A DNA stretch of 50,867 nucleotides from an uncultured Bacteroidales bacterium (lineage in GTDB: Bacteria > Bacteroidota > Bacteroidia > Bacteroidales > UBA932). Each line of letters opens with the position of its first letter. The stretch's first letter is position 1. The stretch covers positions 1-50,867 of the forward strand of contig CAKULN010000020.1 of assembly GCA_934667175.1 (NCBI GenBank), written 5' to 3'. Positions 26,006 to 33,607 of this stretch are shown piece by piece. A model generated the notes under the pieces. It was not told the DNA's origin, made no database searches, and saw nothing but the letters and a program-made list of their open reading frames with translations. The position numbers were made by a program, and so were the translations under genes.

Positions 26006-26995
26006 TCACACCACTTTCAAGGCATACGACTCATTAGACGATATCATTTCATGAGTCTTGAAATTCTCCTGCCATACTTGTTCCAGATGACTTGTTTGCG
26101 AAATCGACCTTGAAGTGCAGTCACCAAACTTTTCACAGATTGTCTTCATCACGTTCATTTCCAGATCGGAGAACAGCGACATATAAGGTTTGGTATCCGA
26201 AACCAAGATACTTCCTTCAAAGTCTCCTGCGCACCTCAATTCTTGACGGACCTCAGGGAACTCGCTATAAACGACATCCCATCGAACTGGAACTGACCCA
26301 TAATCCATGGCACGATTGGCCAGACCGGTAATGGCCATCCCTGTTTCACGATATGAGAGGAAATCAATATAGAACAACAATTTGTTCATCTTTGCACACC
26401 AAACATCGGAGCAACGCTCCAACACATACAGCAAAACATTCTTCAGTCTATTGGTTGAAAGTGGTGCAGATCCATTGACCAATCCACGAGGAGAGATAAA
26501 TACCCGGTCAGTCTCATGCCTCTGAATACTTTCTCTGTCGTTGTCAAGAATCCCAGACTTGATCTTAAAAGAGATTTTTCTGTACTCCGAGTCCGACAGT
26601 TCATTGCGCAAACTCTCCACCATGTCAAGCATCACATCTGGATTCATTATTGAACGTATCATCCGACCGTTGGAATCACTTGGAACTTCACCTTGTTCGT
26701 ATAGACGATACTGATTCACTCCGATGCCAAAGATTAGTGACATCTTGGCCGCACTGATTCCATAGTGGTGTCGTGTATGAACTATCTCATCGGTATAGGG
26801 TATTCCATATTTCTCACGGTACTGGTTTGTTACCCGAACAAAACCAGCAGTGTCACTCTCGTCATCGGTAAACAACTCTCCAGTATCCTCGAACCGCCAT
26901 GACGTATGAATATATAAATACTCTTCACCACGGAACTTCCATGTACGCTCCTCGAATACTCGTGTCATAACCTTACCTGTAAACGGACCCTTCAT
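26006..26995 (-). CDS. MqsA/HTH plus Panacea (SocA, DUF4065) antitoxin
   Basis: A 329-residue antitoxin-like protein. The middle part, around GISAAKMSLIFGIGVNQYRLYEQGE (about 93-117), is the MqsA-type helix-turn-helix. The C-terminal part, from LKNVLLYVLERCSDVWCAKMNKLLFYIDFLSY, is the SocA/Panacea domain, which neutralises many unrelated toxins. The usual MqsA zinc-finger cysteines are not seen at the N-terminus. A decayed mqsR-like toxin lies immediately upstream on the same strand. The antitoxin itself is intact, so it may have been kept as an orphan regulator or may serve another partner. Confidence 0.8.
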   Translation of the reverse strand: MKGPFTGKVMTRVFEERTWKFRGEEYLYIHTSWRFEDTGELFTDDESDTAGFVRVTNQYREKYGIPYTDEIVHTRHHYGISAAKMSLIFGIGVNQYRLYEQGEVPSDSNGRMIRSIMNPDVMLDMVESLRNELSDSEYRKISFKIKSGILDNDRESIQRHETDRVFISPRGLVNGSAPLSTNRLKNVLLYVLERCSDVWCAKMNKLLFYIDFLSYRETGMAITGLANRAMDYGSVPVRWDVVYSEFPEVRQELRCAGDFEGSILVSDTKPYMSLFSDLEMNVMKTICEKFGDCTSRSISQTSHLEQVWQENFKTHEMISSNESYALKVV

Positions 26996-27025
26996 AAAAA
27001 CGCTCCTATTTCTTAAATGGATAAG

Positions 27026-27292
27026 TCATATGTAAATCTCCCTTGCCTTCACTTCTTTTCCGAATACCCACATCTCTCCCAGACGGTTCAACTCATCAAT
27101 GACAGGTCCCTGAACATAGTCATCCACCACAAGGCTCTCAATCACGACCTTTCTGTACATTGGCACAATCTCCACTCCTCAAATGTCTGTCGATTCCTTT
27201 TTTCCCCCGCCATCCCTATAAATAATGCCATAGACCTCCATCTTAGCATTAAAGCTCTCCAAGAACCTCTGTACCCCTTCCCTACTGACCAT
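27026..27292 (-). pseudogene. Decayed MqsR-family toxin
   Basis: Read on the minus strand from the ATG at 27292, the frame opens VQRFLESFNAKMEVYGIIYRD, meets a TGA after about 37 codons, then continues in the same frame with VVIESLVVDDYVQGPV and MWVFGKEVKAREIYI. This is the plan of Bacteroidales MqsR-like mRNA interferases. Around the stop, a neighbouring frame reads NRQTFEE, so two compensating single-base indels near the A6 run and near GAGGAGTGG explain the break. It ends 30 bases before the Panacea antitoxin, the usual mqsR-mqsA order. Confidence 0.65.
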
Positions 27293-27406
27293 TCCCTTAA
27301 TCAATATATTTTATACAAACCTAACACATAAACACCAAATTCACAACTTTAACATTATGTATTTTTAAAGTGACATATCTGAATCTTGGAATCATCATAG
27401 CCTCAG

Positions 27407-27519
27407 GCAAAAAGTCTCGGTCTGGAGAGCAATCACTCCACGCCGGGATAAGTTCATATCATGTGATTGGTCTGGCAACATGTCCTTAAGCGGCAGTCAT
27501 CGTATCGCTCCTTGTTGAT
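27407..27519 (-). repeat. 3'-UTR/terminator repeat, copy 1 (diverged)
   Basis: Shares GGTCTGGAGAGCAATCACTC and a downstream TCGTATCG.TCCTTGTTG block with copies at 28981 and 31841. On the minus strand the inverted repeat CCCGG...CCGAGA ends in a run of T, so it reads as a terminator for the SecB-like gene. Confidence 0.6.
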
Positions 27520-27532
27520 ATAATCCATCCTA

Positions 27533-28003
27533 TTATGAATTTCCAGTGCTTTGTGCCGAAGAAAGACAGGCACTTAATTGATTCGGATCAATCATCGGAA
27601 GCGGAAACTTTGAGAAACTTGTTCCAGCAGTCTTTACGACAAGAATTCCTCTCATTGTACCACAAGCGACACTAAGTAAATGTGGCATAATATGAGCGAT
27701 TGTCATATTAGCACCATTTATTATTACGAATCTATCAAGTCCTTTAATCTCAAACATAAAGCTATAGATACTCTCTAAGATTGTGTCGCCGGCAAGTTCA
27801 TACTTAACACCGAAAACAAGATTTATGACATCTTTTTTAACATCAGGATGTGTCTGATTTGAGAACCCTAGCTTGACCGATTCCGGATTAGCATCATCTG
27901 GCATTTTTCCAGGTGACATCATGAAACTGACCTCTTTAATAGAGAGGAGCCGCATCTGGACATTTTGAACATCATTTGCCATAACTTTCTTATTAATTTG
28001 CAT
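27533..28003 (-). CDS. SecB-like chaperone of a toxin-antitoxin cassette
   Basis: A 156-residue protein with SecB-like features: LLSIKEVSFMMSPGK near the N-terminus, alternating beta strands, the middle VKYELAGDTILESIYSFMFEIKGL, and a C-terminal part SVACGTMRGILVVKTAGTS followed by FPLPMIDPNQL. That end resembles SecB's TRGTFP...APVNF segment. In toxin-antitoxin-chaperone (TAC) systems a SecB-like protein protects the antitoxin. The gene overlaps the HigA-like gene by 11 bases, the third gene of the cassette. Start may be Met1 or Met8. SecB relationship is by eye only. Confidence 0.6.
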   Translation of the reverse strand: MQINKKVMANDVQNVQMRLLSIKEVSFMMSPGKMPDDANPESVKLGFSNQTHPDVKKDVINLVFGVKYELAGDTILESIYSFMFEIKGLDRFVIINGANMTIAHIMPHLLSVACGTMRGILVVKTAGTSFSKFPLPMIDPNQLSACLSSAQSTGNS

Positions 28004-28376
28004 ACGAAATCATACAAGAATTAATTCCTGCATTTGTATAATTCTTATCAGAGCCATCAAAATTAGCCGTGAAAGTACTGATTGGAACAAAAACGAATTT
28101 AGTCTCCGTTTCGTTGCTCACCTCTACTATCGGGGTGTCAAGAGCGACTGAAATCTTTGCTATCGTTGAAATTGTAAAACCGTGCTCACCTGTCAGCCAT
28201 CTTGAAACCTCCGACTCTCGTTTGCCCATTAGTTTCGCTAGCTCTCGCTGTGTCATATTCTTCTTCTGAAGAATGTCATAGATACGATTTGCAATATCCA
28301 TATTAAGACGAACTTCAGCCCTTGTCTCTGGAGATATTCCAGCAAGACATTCGTTAAATAAAGAATCAATTTTCAT
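27993..28376 (-). CDS. HigA-like XRE antitoxin with C-terminal extension
   Basis: 127 residues with an XRE helix-turn-helix at about 34-65: LQKKNMTQRELAKLMG then SEVSRWLTGEHGF. The family usually stops soon after the HTH. Here about 40 residues follow, hydrophobic and disordered-looking (VFVPISTFTANF...NSCMISYAN). A short extension of this kind is what chaperone-dependent TAC antitoxins use as chaperone-addiction segment. It follows the toxin gene by 8 bases and overlaps the SecB-like gene, so the order is toxin-antitoxin-chaperone. Likely autoregulates through the HTH. Confidence 0.75.
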   Translation of the reverse strand: MKIDSLFNECLAGISPETRAEVRLNMDIANRIYDILQKKNMTQRELAKLMGKRESEVSRWLTGEHGFTISTIAKISVALDTPIVEVSNETETKFVFVPISTFTANFDGSDKNYTNAGINSCMISYAN

Positions 28377-28384
28377 AATAATGT

Positions 28385-28879
28385 CTACAATCTAATTGTC
28401 TCAAGAATCTGCTTCAAGGCATCGAAATCTTCATAATCCGTACCAGCCCGCCCGATAAGCTTTTTAATGGAGTGCTCTATATCTTTCAAATCCCCAATAA
28501 TTTCCAATATCACCTGGTCATCTATATTCTTTTTGGCAGATGTCACAGTGCCACCACCAAGAATCAACACTCTGTCAGACAATCTCAAGCAATACAAGCG
28601 CATCTTACCAACATTTCTGTCAATCATGGGTTCATCAACATACAACGGGATAGCTTTGATATTTCCTCCTTCAAGGCGGAAATAACGTTCAAGAGCTTCC
28701 GTCTCGCCGATTTTCTCTAAAAACGAAAGTATAGCCTCAAAGAATTTCTTCAACTGAGGGTGTGTATGGGACCTATTGGCAATAAGGAACTTATTAAATT
28801 CATTGTTCTCTTCATTGTCATATCTAGGAGAATACATACTCACATTCTCCGTTTCAAATATCAGCTCAAGTCTTCCCAT
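28385..28879 (-). CDS. Putative toxin of the TAC-like cassette
   Basis: 164 residues, unassigned with certainty. The segment MRLYCLRLSDRVLILGGGTV resembles the beta-hairpin core of HigB/RelE-fold toxins, which is followed by an acidic helical tail. Position supports it: first gene of an operon with an XRE antitoxin 8 bases downstream and a SecB-like gene after that. It is longer than classical HigB (about 90-110). The N-terminal half (to about residue 85) carries no motif I recognise. Ribonuclease activity is a hypothesis. Confidence 0.5.
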   Translation of the reverse strand: MGRLELIFETENVSMYSPRYDNEENNEFNKFLIANRSHTHPQLKKFFEAILSFLEKIGETEALERYFRLEGGNIKAIPLYVDEPMIDRNVGKMRLYCLRLSDRVLILGGGTVTSAKKNIDDQVILEIIGDLKDIEHSIKKLIGRAGTDYEDFDALKQILETIRL

Positions 28880-28980
28880 ATAATTGTTTTATGGCAACAT
28901 AAGATACTGTGTTATATACATACACGCAAATTAAACTTCACTTTTTTGCTAAGTTTATATGTTTTGGGCTTTGGGTTCAA

Positions 28981-29210
28981 AATTTGTCAGCACCCGCCAA
29001 CCACATGTTAAGCGTCACGAAACAAAAAACTTGTCCCGGTCTGGAGAGCAATCACTCCACGCCGGGACAAGTTTATTTCAGGCGATTGGCCTGACAGCAT
29101 GTCATTCAGCGGCAATCACCGTATCGTTCCTTGTTGCGTCCTGCCTAAGGAATGAAAAGATACGGCACGAACTTCCAGATTGCGGTGAAAAGTCCTTTCA
29201 TTCTGTTACT
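28981..29210 (-). repeat. 3'-UTR/terminator repeat, copy 2
   Basis: On the minus strand CTTGTCCCGG and CCGGGACAAG form a 10-bp stem, with an inner TGGAG/CTCCA stem, followed by T6, so it is a strong terminator. The repeat runs back to the end of the aminotransferase fragment. Nearly identical to 31841-32050, and more distantly to 27407-27519. The 331-base gap upstream of the TAC genes holds nothing else. Confidence 0.8.
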
Positions 29211-29508
29211 TCACAATTTTATGCTGTCAACGATATAGCGCATGTCATCATCGGTCACATACGGGCCGGCAGGAAGGCAGAAACCCACCTTGAAAAGAGC
29301 TTCTTCCACACCGTTGGTGTAGACCGGAGCACCGGCATAGACAGGCTGCTTGTGCATCGGCTTCCACGTCGGACGGGCCTCGATCTTCTTGCCGAGCATG
29401 AAGACGCGCAAGGCCTCGACATTCGCATTCGGCTGACAGTCAGTCGTGACGCCATCCACCTGATGAATCACACAGGCGGCGCCACCCACAGCATTCTTGA
29501 TCACCTCC
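29211..29508 (-). pseudogene. C-terminal fragment of a DegT/DnrJ-type aminotransferase
   Basis: Near-identical to the last 95 or so codons of the intact aminotransferase at 32051-33406 (shared ANVEALRVFMLGKKIEARP, and KQPVYAGAPVYTNGVEEALF). The match stops abruptly at GATCACCTCC, where it is joined to a piece of an IS1634-like transposase end. It lacks the catalytic lysine and N-terminal domain and cannot work alone. It is one arm of a direct repeat of about 0.5 kb around the DUF3791/DUF3990 and AbrB/PIN genes. Confidence 0.85.
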
Positions 29509-29556
29509 GCCATCAGGCTATTGGTTGAAACCCTCGCGCGTGATGCGCGTACACTA
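29509..29556 (+). mobile_element. Remnant of an IS1634-like element 3' end
   Basis: GGTTGAAACCCTCGCGCGTG and the bases before it match, with few changes, the end of the transposase gene at 15234-15280. The terminal inverted repeat is missing. It sits exactly at the breakpoint of the aminotransferase fragment, which implicates an IS-related event in creating the duplication. Confidence 0.75.
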
Positions 29557-29664
29557 GGGTAAGTGAGCAACGAAATCTTAAATGAAAGAGCCGTGGAGCG
29601 CACATGCGTTTAAATTCATTGCAGGATATGCTATTATATGAGAATATATGCTAACTTTGCAGAT

Positions 29665-29889
29665 ATGACGACGATGAGCAAATATCAGATACCCTACACA
29701 AACGCATGCATAAGGGCGTTCGGACGCAGGTTTGCCATCAGCACCAAAGATGCATATACTTATTTACGGAAATATAAGGGGATTGCATTTCTGGTTGAAT
29801 TCTATGAAGCAGAACATCTTCAATCGATAGAAGATGCCGTCGATGATCTCATCATCTATTGCCTAAACAATGGAGGAAACTTGTCATGA
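29665..29889 (+). CDS. DUF3791-family small protein
   Basis: Small protein with the segment FAISTKDAYTYLRKYKGIAFLVEFY and a following DAVDDLIIYCLNNGG. It matches the DUF3791-type proteins that precede DUF3990 genes in Bacteroidales. TAACTTTG at 29652-29659 is a good -7 box and falls upstream of the ATG at 29665 (an in-frame ATG at 29674 is also possible), so a start at 29638 is unlikely. The stop overlaps the next start (ATGA). Likely the antitoxin-like partner; unproven. Confidence 0.7.
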   Translation: MTTMSKYQIPYTNACIRAFGRRFAISTKDAYTYLRKYKGIAFLVEFYEAEHLQSIEDAVDDLIIYCLNNGGNLS

Positions 29890-30348
29890 CCCTTTATCAC
29901 GGCACATTCATAGAGTTCCAGACAATCGAACTGGGAAAATGCCGTCCTTACAAAGACTTCGGCAAAGGATTCTATCTGACAAGAGCAAGCCATGAAAATG
30001 GCTGAGAAAAAAGCTATAATCTTCAATGGTTCACCAATAATTCTGAAATACGAATTCGACGAACAGATTCTTATAAGAGGTGAACTCAAAGTCAAAAGAT
30101 TCAGCGAACCGAACAAAGATTGGGCAGAGTTTATCTATAAGAATCGCAGCCGCTCCTGCGAATTTCATCATGATTACGACATTGTTACCGGTCCTATAGC
30201 CGATGATGGAGTCGCTTACCTCCTTGATCGTTACGAAGAAGGCACACTATCACTTGAGCAACTCGCTCATGAGTTGGAATTCCGAGACCTCAACAACCAA
30301 TACTTTTTCGGAACGGAAAAGGCAGTCAAACACCTCAGGCGTCTATGA
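29886..30348 (+). pseudogene. DUF3990 protein with a frameshift
   Basis: Begins TLYHGTFIEFQTIELGK and DFGKGFYLT, the N-terminal pattern of DUF3990 proteins, which are related in fold to ADP-ribosyltransferases. The frame then ends at a TGA after 38 codons. The remainder, from MAEKKAIIFNG to FFGTEKAVKHLRRL, continues in the next frame (+1) up to 30348. Removing one base near GCAAGCCATG would join them. Probably inactivated, though programmed shifting cannot be excluded. Flanked by two small DUF3791-like genes. Confidence 0.65.
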
Positions 30349-30569
30349 GTGAAGAAACACGAACACAATTTCTTGTCAACTATGCAATAGACAAGCTGAC
30401 GGCCTTTCTTATGGAAGACCGAAACATTTCATTGGAACAGGCTCTCGACATCATCTACACCTCCCGAGTATTTGAGCTTTTACAAGACAGGGCCGCCGGC
30501 CTTACGTCCGACAGCCCTGCTTACATCTACGAACTGCTGAAAGATGAGATTCAAACCCATCCTTCTTGA
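30345..30569 (+). CDS. Small DUF3791-like partner protein
   Basis: 74 residues starting in an ATGA overlap with the DUF3990 gene. LVNYAIDKLTAFLMEDRNISLEQALDII and a C-terminal AYIYELLKDEI are typical of the small helical proteins encoded next to DUF3990. It may be the immunity or antitoxin partner. Its 3' end overlaps a remnant glycosyltransferase on the other strand by 68 bases. Confidence 0.6.
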   Translation: MSEETRTQFLVNYAIDKLTAFLMEDRNISLEQALDIIYTSRVFELLQDRAAGLTSDSPAYIYELLKDEIQTHPS

Positions 30570-30825
30570 GAGACGACAAGTACTCCTCATGCAAATGATA
30601 GAACTTCTTCATGAGCATGACATAAACCACTCCCAGCGCCACCAAAGCCCCGGTCAGATAAAGCCAATGTGCAAACGGAGTGTCCGGAATCAGGAATATG
30701 ACTCCCCCACCCCGAAGCACAACACTCGAATGCGATGACCGCTGATTAGGTTTGTCAATAATGTTGAAGCGCGCCGCCAGCCGGAAGTACCCCACCTCCA
30801 ACACAGAAAGCAGCACAGCAATCAC
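30502..30825 (-). pseudogene. WecA/MraY-type glycosyl-1-phosphate transferase remnant
   Basis: FNIIDKPNQRSSHSSVVLRGGG is the N-terminal signature of undecaprenyl-phosphate glycosyl-1-phosphate transferases. The frame then jumps to a C-terminal-like piece (VYVMLMKKFYHLHEEYLSSLKK), skipping roughly 250 residues with the catalytic loops. The only starts are a GTG at 30825 or an ATG in another frame 20 bases upstream, so the 5' end is also damaged. An internal-deletion remnant. Confidence 0.7.
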
Positions 30826-30875
30826 GCTGTACAGCAGATATTCATATTTTTTGATTATTAAAAGTTACAGAAAAT

Positions 30876-30920
30876 AATGTTATAACATTTTGAATTATGT
30901 TATAATTTTCGTAAATTTGT
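30876..30920 (+). promoter_or_regulatory. Promoter and operator-like palindrome of the AbrB/PIN pair
   Basis: AATGTTATAACATT (30876-30889) is a perfect 14-base palindrome. A related TATGTTATAATTT follows at about 30895. TAAATTTG at 30913-30920 fits the -7 consensus, 20 bases before the antitoxin ATG. The layout fits autoregulation by an AbrB-type antitoxin. Confidence 0.5.
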
Positions 30921-30939
30921 TGAAATAACAAAAAAAGTC

Positions 30940-31221
30940 ATGTCTCACACATTAGTTCAAATAGGCAACAGCAAAGCCATCATAATACCTGCGCGAATGA
31001 TCAAGCGCAGAAACTACGACAGCAACACCGAGTTTGACATCATAGAAACTAATGATGGTTTTCGCATTGTCCATAAACACCCCTCTCTTGAATCGTTGGA
31101 ATTTCCCAAAGCTGAAAACCCCATGATTTCATCCAAAATCAAAGGACTAAAGGGTGTTGCCAAGTTCAGCGCTGATGAAATTGAACAAGACGAGCGTCTT
31201 AAATACATTCTCGAACGATGA
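30940..31221 (+). CDS. AbrB/MazE-type antitoxin
   Basis: 93 residues. The N-terminus SHTLVQIGNSKAIIIPARMI is the swapped-hairpin AbrB/MazE DNA-binding domain. The acidic C-terminus (about 60-93) would bind and block the toxin. It overlaps the PIN gene by 4 bases and has a palindrome in its promoter. A VapB-like role is inferred from the partner. Confidence 0.85.
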   Translation: MSHTLVQIGNSKAIIIPARMIKRRNYDSNTEFDIIETNDGFRIVHKHPSLESLEFPKAENPMISSKIKGLKGVAKFSADEIEQDERLKYILER

Positions 31222-31634
31222 AAGTGTTTCTTGACACGAACATTCTTCTGGACACTTTGGTAGAAAGGTCAAATCAGGTGTTCACCGACAATGCGATTAC
31301 CCTACTCGGACTTGGTGAAAATGGCGTGATTGATCTGTATATGTCCGCATTGTCAATATCCACAATAGCATATGTATTGAAGAATTTGACTTCGGTCCGC
31401 AAAAAGGAAATCATCAAAGATCTTACATCGATTGTCAAAGTCCTGCCGGTCCTTCCTGAACATGTGGACAATATGCTGGAAAGCCCGATGAAAGATGTGG
31501 AAGACGCCCTTCAAGTTCAATCAGCAAAAGAAGGCCTCTGCGACTTGATTGTTACCAGAAATGAATCAGATTTCAAAGAAGCCGACATTCTTGTAATTTG
31601 TCCCGAAGAACTGCTCAAAAAGATTATTGGATAG
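31218..31634 (+). CDS. PIN-domain toxin (VapC-like ribonuclease)
   Basis: 138 residues. The PIN acidic residues are seen in MKVFLDTNILLD (Asp6), the central VEDALQ (Glu/Asp) and CDLIVTRNESDF (Asp). VapC toxins cut tRNA or rRNA. It overlaps its AbrB-type antitoxin (ATGA). The long inserted helix region (60-90) matches PIN_3-type proteins in Bacteroidota. Confidence 0.88.
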   Translation: MKVFLDTNILLDTLVERSNQVFTDNAITLLGLGENGVIDLYMSALSISTIAYVLKNLTSVRKKEIIKDLTSIVKVLPVLPEHVDNMLESPMKDVEDALQVQSAKEGLCDLIVTRNESDFKEADILVICPEELLKKIIG

Positions 31635-31840
31635 ACCATCCGGACAGTCAAGAACAGACCTGCAATGACAACCGGGTAGTATTCAAGAGGTTAAGGTCAA
31701 GACGCAGGCAGGTTGTAGTGCTTAAGCGCGAATGCGTAGTTGATTGTTGGATCTTCTTTCATCTTTGACTCCGATTTTTCTTTGAGACAAAGATGATCAG
31801 ACTTAATCAGAACTCAATGCGGAATTGTGGACGCATACGT

Positions 31841-32050
31841 TCAAAATTTGTCGGCACCCACCAAGCCACATGCTGTGCGTCACGAAACAAAAAACTTGTC
31901 CCGGTCTGGAGAGCAATCACTCCAGGCCCGGACAAGTTTATCTCTAGCGATTGGCCTGACAGCATGTCATTTAGCGGCAATCACCGTATCGTTCCTTGTT
32001 GCGTCATGCCTGAGGAATGAAAAGAAACGACACGAACTTCCAGCATTCTG
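31841..32050 (-). repeat. 3'-UTR/terminator repeat, copy 3
   Basis: Intact downstream region of the aminotransferase. On the minus strand CTTGTCCGGG and CCGGGACAAG pair, with T6 after the stem. Similar over about 200 bases to copy 2. With the adjoining coding part the duplicated segment spans 31841-32360 here and about 28971-29508 there. The 200 bases before it (31635-31840) contain no gene I can support. Confidence 0.8.
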
Positions 32051-33406
32051 TTACCTCACAATCGCGTCCTTGATGCTGTCAACGATGTAGCGGACATCAT
32101 CATCGGTCACGTATGGGCCGGCAGGAAGGCAGAAGCCCACCTTGAAAAGAGCCTCTTCCACACCGTTGGTGTAGACCGGAGCACCGGCATAGACAGGCTG
32201 TTTGTGCATCGGCTTCCATGTCGGACGGGCCTCAATCTTCTTGCCCAGCATGAAGACACGCAAGGCCTCGACATTCGCGTTCGGCTGACAGTCCGTCGTG
32301 GCGCTATCCACCTGATGAATCACTCCAGCGGCACCACCAACAGCGGTTTTGATCACCTCCTTGTAGGCATTCTCCTGACCCTTGATGCGGACATTCGGGT
32401 CAAGAGTAGCGGCGCAAAGCCAGAAATTGGCATCGAAACGAGGGTCCGACGGCTGCTTATGAATATTCACACCCGGAACATCGGCCAGCAGTTCCTCATA
32501 CAATTTCTGAACATGACGGTGATGAGCGATGTGGGCATCCAACACCGTCATCTGCCCCCGGCCTATTCCCGCACAGACATTGGACATACGGTAGTTGTAG
32601 CCGATGGCCGTGTGCTGATAGTAAGGATAGGCGTCACGGGCTTGGGTGGCATACCACATTATCTCATTGGCGTCCTCGGCATTCCGACAGATCAAAGCAC
32701 CACCACCGGAAGTAGTTATCATCTTGTTGCCATTGAACGACAGGACTCCGTACTTTCCGAAAGTTCCGAGCACCTGACCATTAAAGCGCGAACCCATCCC
32801 CTCGGCTGCATCCTCTACAACCGGAATTCCATATTTCTCAGCTATAGCCAGAATCTTGTCGATGTGATAAGGCATTCCGTACAATGCGACCGGGACAATG
32901 GCCTTAGGATACTTGCCTGTCTTAGCCTTACGGTCAATGATCGCCTTTTCCAAAAGCACCGGATCCATATTCCATGTCTCCCCTTCCGAACCGATGAAGA
33001 TTGGTTTCGCTCCGAGATAGGTGATCGGGTGCGACGACGCGCAGAAGGTGTAGCTCTGCACCAGCACCTCGTCCTCGGCCTTCACTCCGCAGCCGATCAG
33101 TGCCAGATGCACCGCGGCAGTCCCCGCTGACAGGCAGACCACCTTACGGTCCAACTGGGTTGCTGAGCCTGTCGAAGCGACATTTCCATCCAACTGGGTC
33201 GCTTCGACAAGCTCAGCGTCCGATCCTTGCCGAAGAGACGTCCGACCATTGACAAATGCCTCCAGATCCTTCTCGAAAGCATTCACATTCGGCCCCATAG
33301 GCACAACCCAGTTGGTATCAAACGCTTCCTTGACATACTTCTGCTCCAATCCCGCCTCGCTCATGTGAGCCAGACAGAGATAAATTGTCTTTCTTTCTTC
33401 TGACAT
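32051..33406 (-). CDS. DegT/DnrJ/EryC1 aminotransferase for nucleotide-sugar synthesis
   Basis: PLP enzyme that aminates a keto-sugar nucleotide. CLSAGTAAVHLAL, VEDAAEGMG and the Schiff-base lysine in SFNGNKMITTSGGG are visible. The protein opens IYLCLAHMSEAGLEQKYVKEAF and is PglE-like in layout. It has 451 residues, about 40 more than usual. The excess (LRQGSDAELVEATQLDG and VASTGSATQLD, about residues 58-87) is a REP-like repeat read in frame before the CLSAG motif. The neighbouring priming transferase suggests that both belong to an N- or O-linked glycan or capsule path. Confidence 0.9.
   Translation of the reverse strand: MSEERKTIYLCLAHMSEAGLEQKYVKEAFDTNWVVPMGPNVNAFEKDLEAFVNGRTSLRQGSDAELVEATQLDGNVASTGSATQLDRKVVCLSAGTAAVHLALIGCGVKAEDEVLVQSYTFCASSHPITYLGAKPIFIGSEGETWNMDPVLLEKAIIDRKAKTGKYPKAIVPVALYGMPYHIDKILAIAEKYGIPVVEDAAEGMGSRFNGQVLGTFGKYGVLSFNGNKMITTSGGGALICRNAEDANEIMWYATQARDAYPYYQHTAIGYNYRMSNVCAGIGRGQMTVLDAHIAHHRHVQKLYEELLADVPGVNIHKQPSDPRFDANFWLCAATLDPNVRIKGQENAYKEVIKTAVGGAAGVIHQVDSATTDCQPNANVEALRVFMLGKKIEARPTWKPMHKQPVYAGAPVYTNGVEEALFKVGFCLPAGPYVTDDDVRYIVDSIKDAIVR
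33158..33235. repeat. REP-like inverted pair inside the aminotransferase
   Basis: GAGCCTGTCGAAGCGACATT and CGCTTCGACAAGCTCAGCG are two oppositely oriented cores within 78 bases, followed in the gene by the CLSAG cofactor-binding segment. Read in frame without stops. Confidence 0.75.
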
Positions 33407-33493
33407 AGTATTTAGATTTTAAGATTCTTATTTGCGTTTTGTAAACCACAGCCACACCACCATGCCCCAGAAATGCGTGAGGTACACTTACGT

Positions 33494-33530
33494 GTGTCCG
33501 ACCCCATCTTTTAGGAATGGGGTCAGACAC
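33494..33530. repeat. Hairpin upstream of the aminotransferase
   Basis: GTGTCCGACCCCAT (33494-33507) and ATGGGGTCAGACAC (33517-33530) form a 14-bp stem with one G-T/mismatch position. It lies between the priming transferase stop and the aminotransferase start on the minus strand. Terminator, attenuator or insertion remnant. Confidence 0.55.
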
Positions 33531-33607
33531 GTCAAAGCGCAATAGAAAGCCCTATAGGCTAATTTCGGGTGCTTGTGGTTTGAATAATATTAGAAGTGCC
33601 ATCAACC

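Noticed and set aside
28959..29528. 189-codon plus-strand frame across the terminator repeat and aminotransferase fragment
   Set aside because: It reads through a terminator hairpin and the reverse of an aminotransferase gene. Similar frames at copy 3 arise only because the DNA is duplicated.
32204..33130. 308-codon plus-strand frame
   Set aside because: Antisense shadow of the DegT aminotransferase, which contains the catalytic lysine motif on the minus strand.
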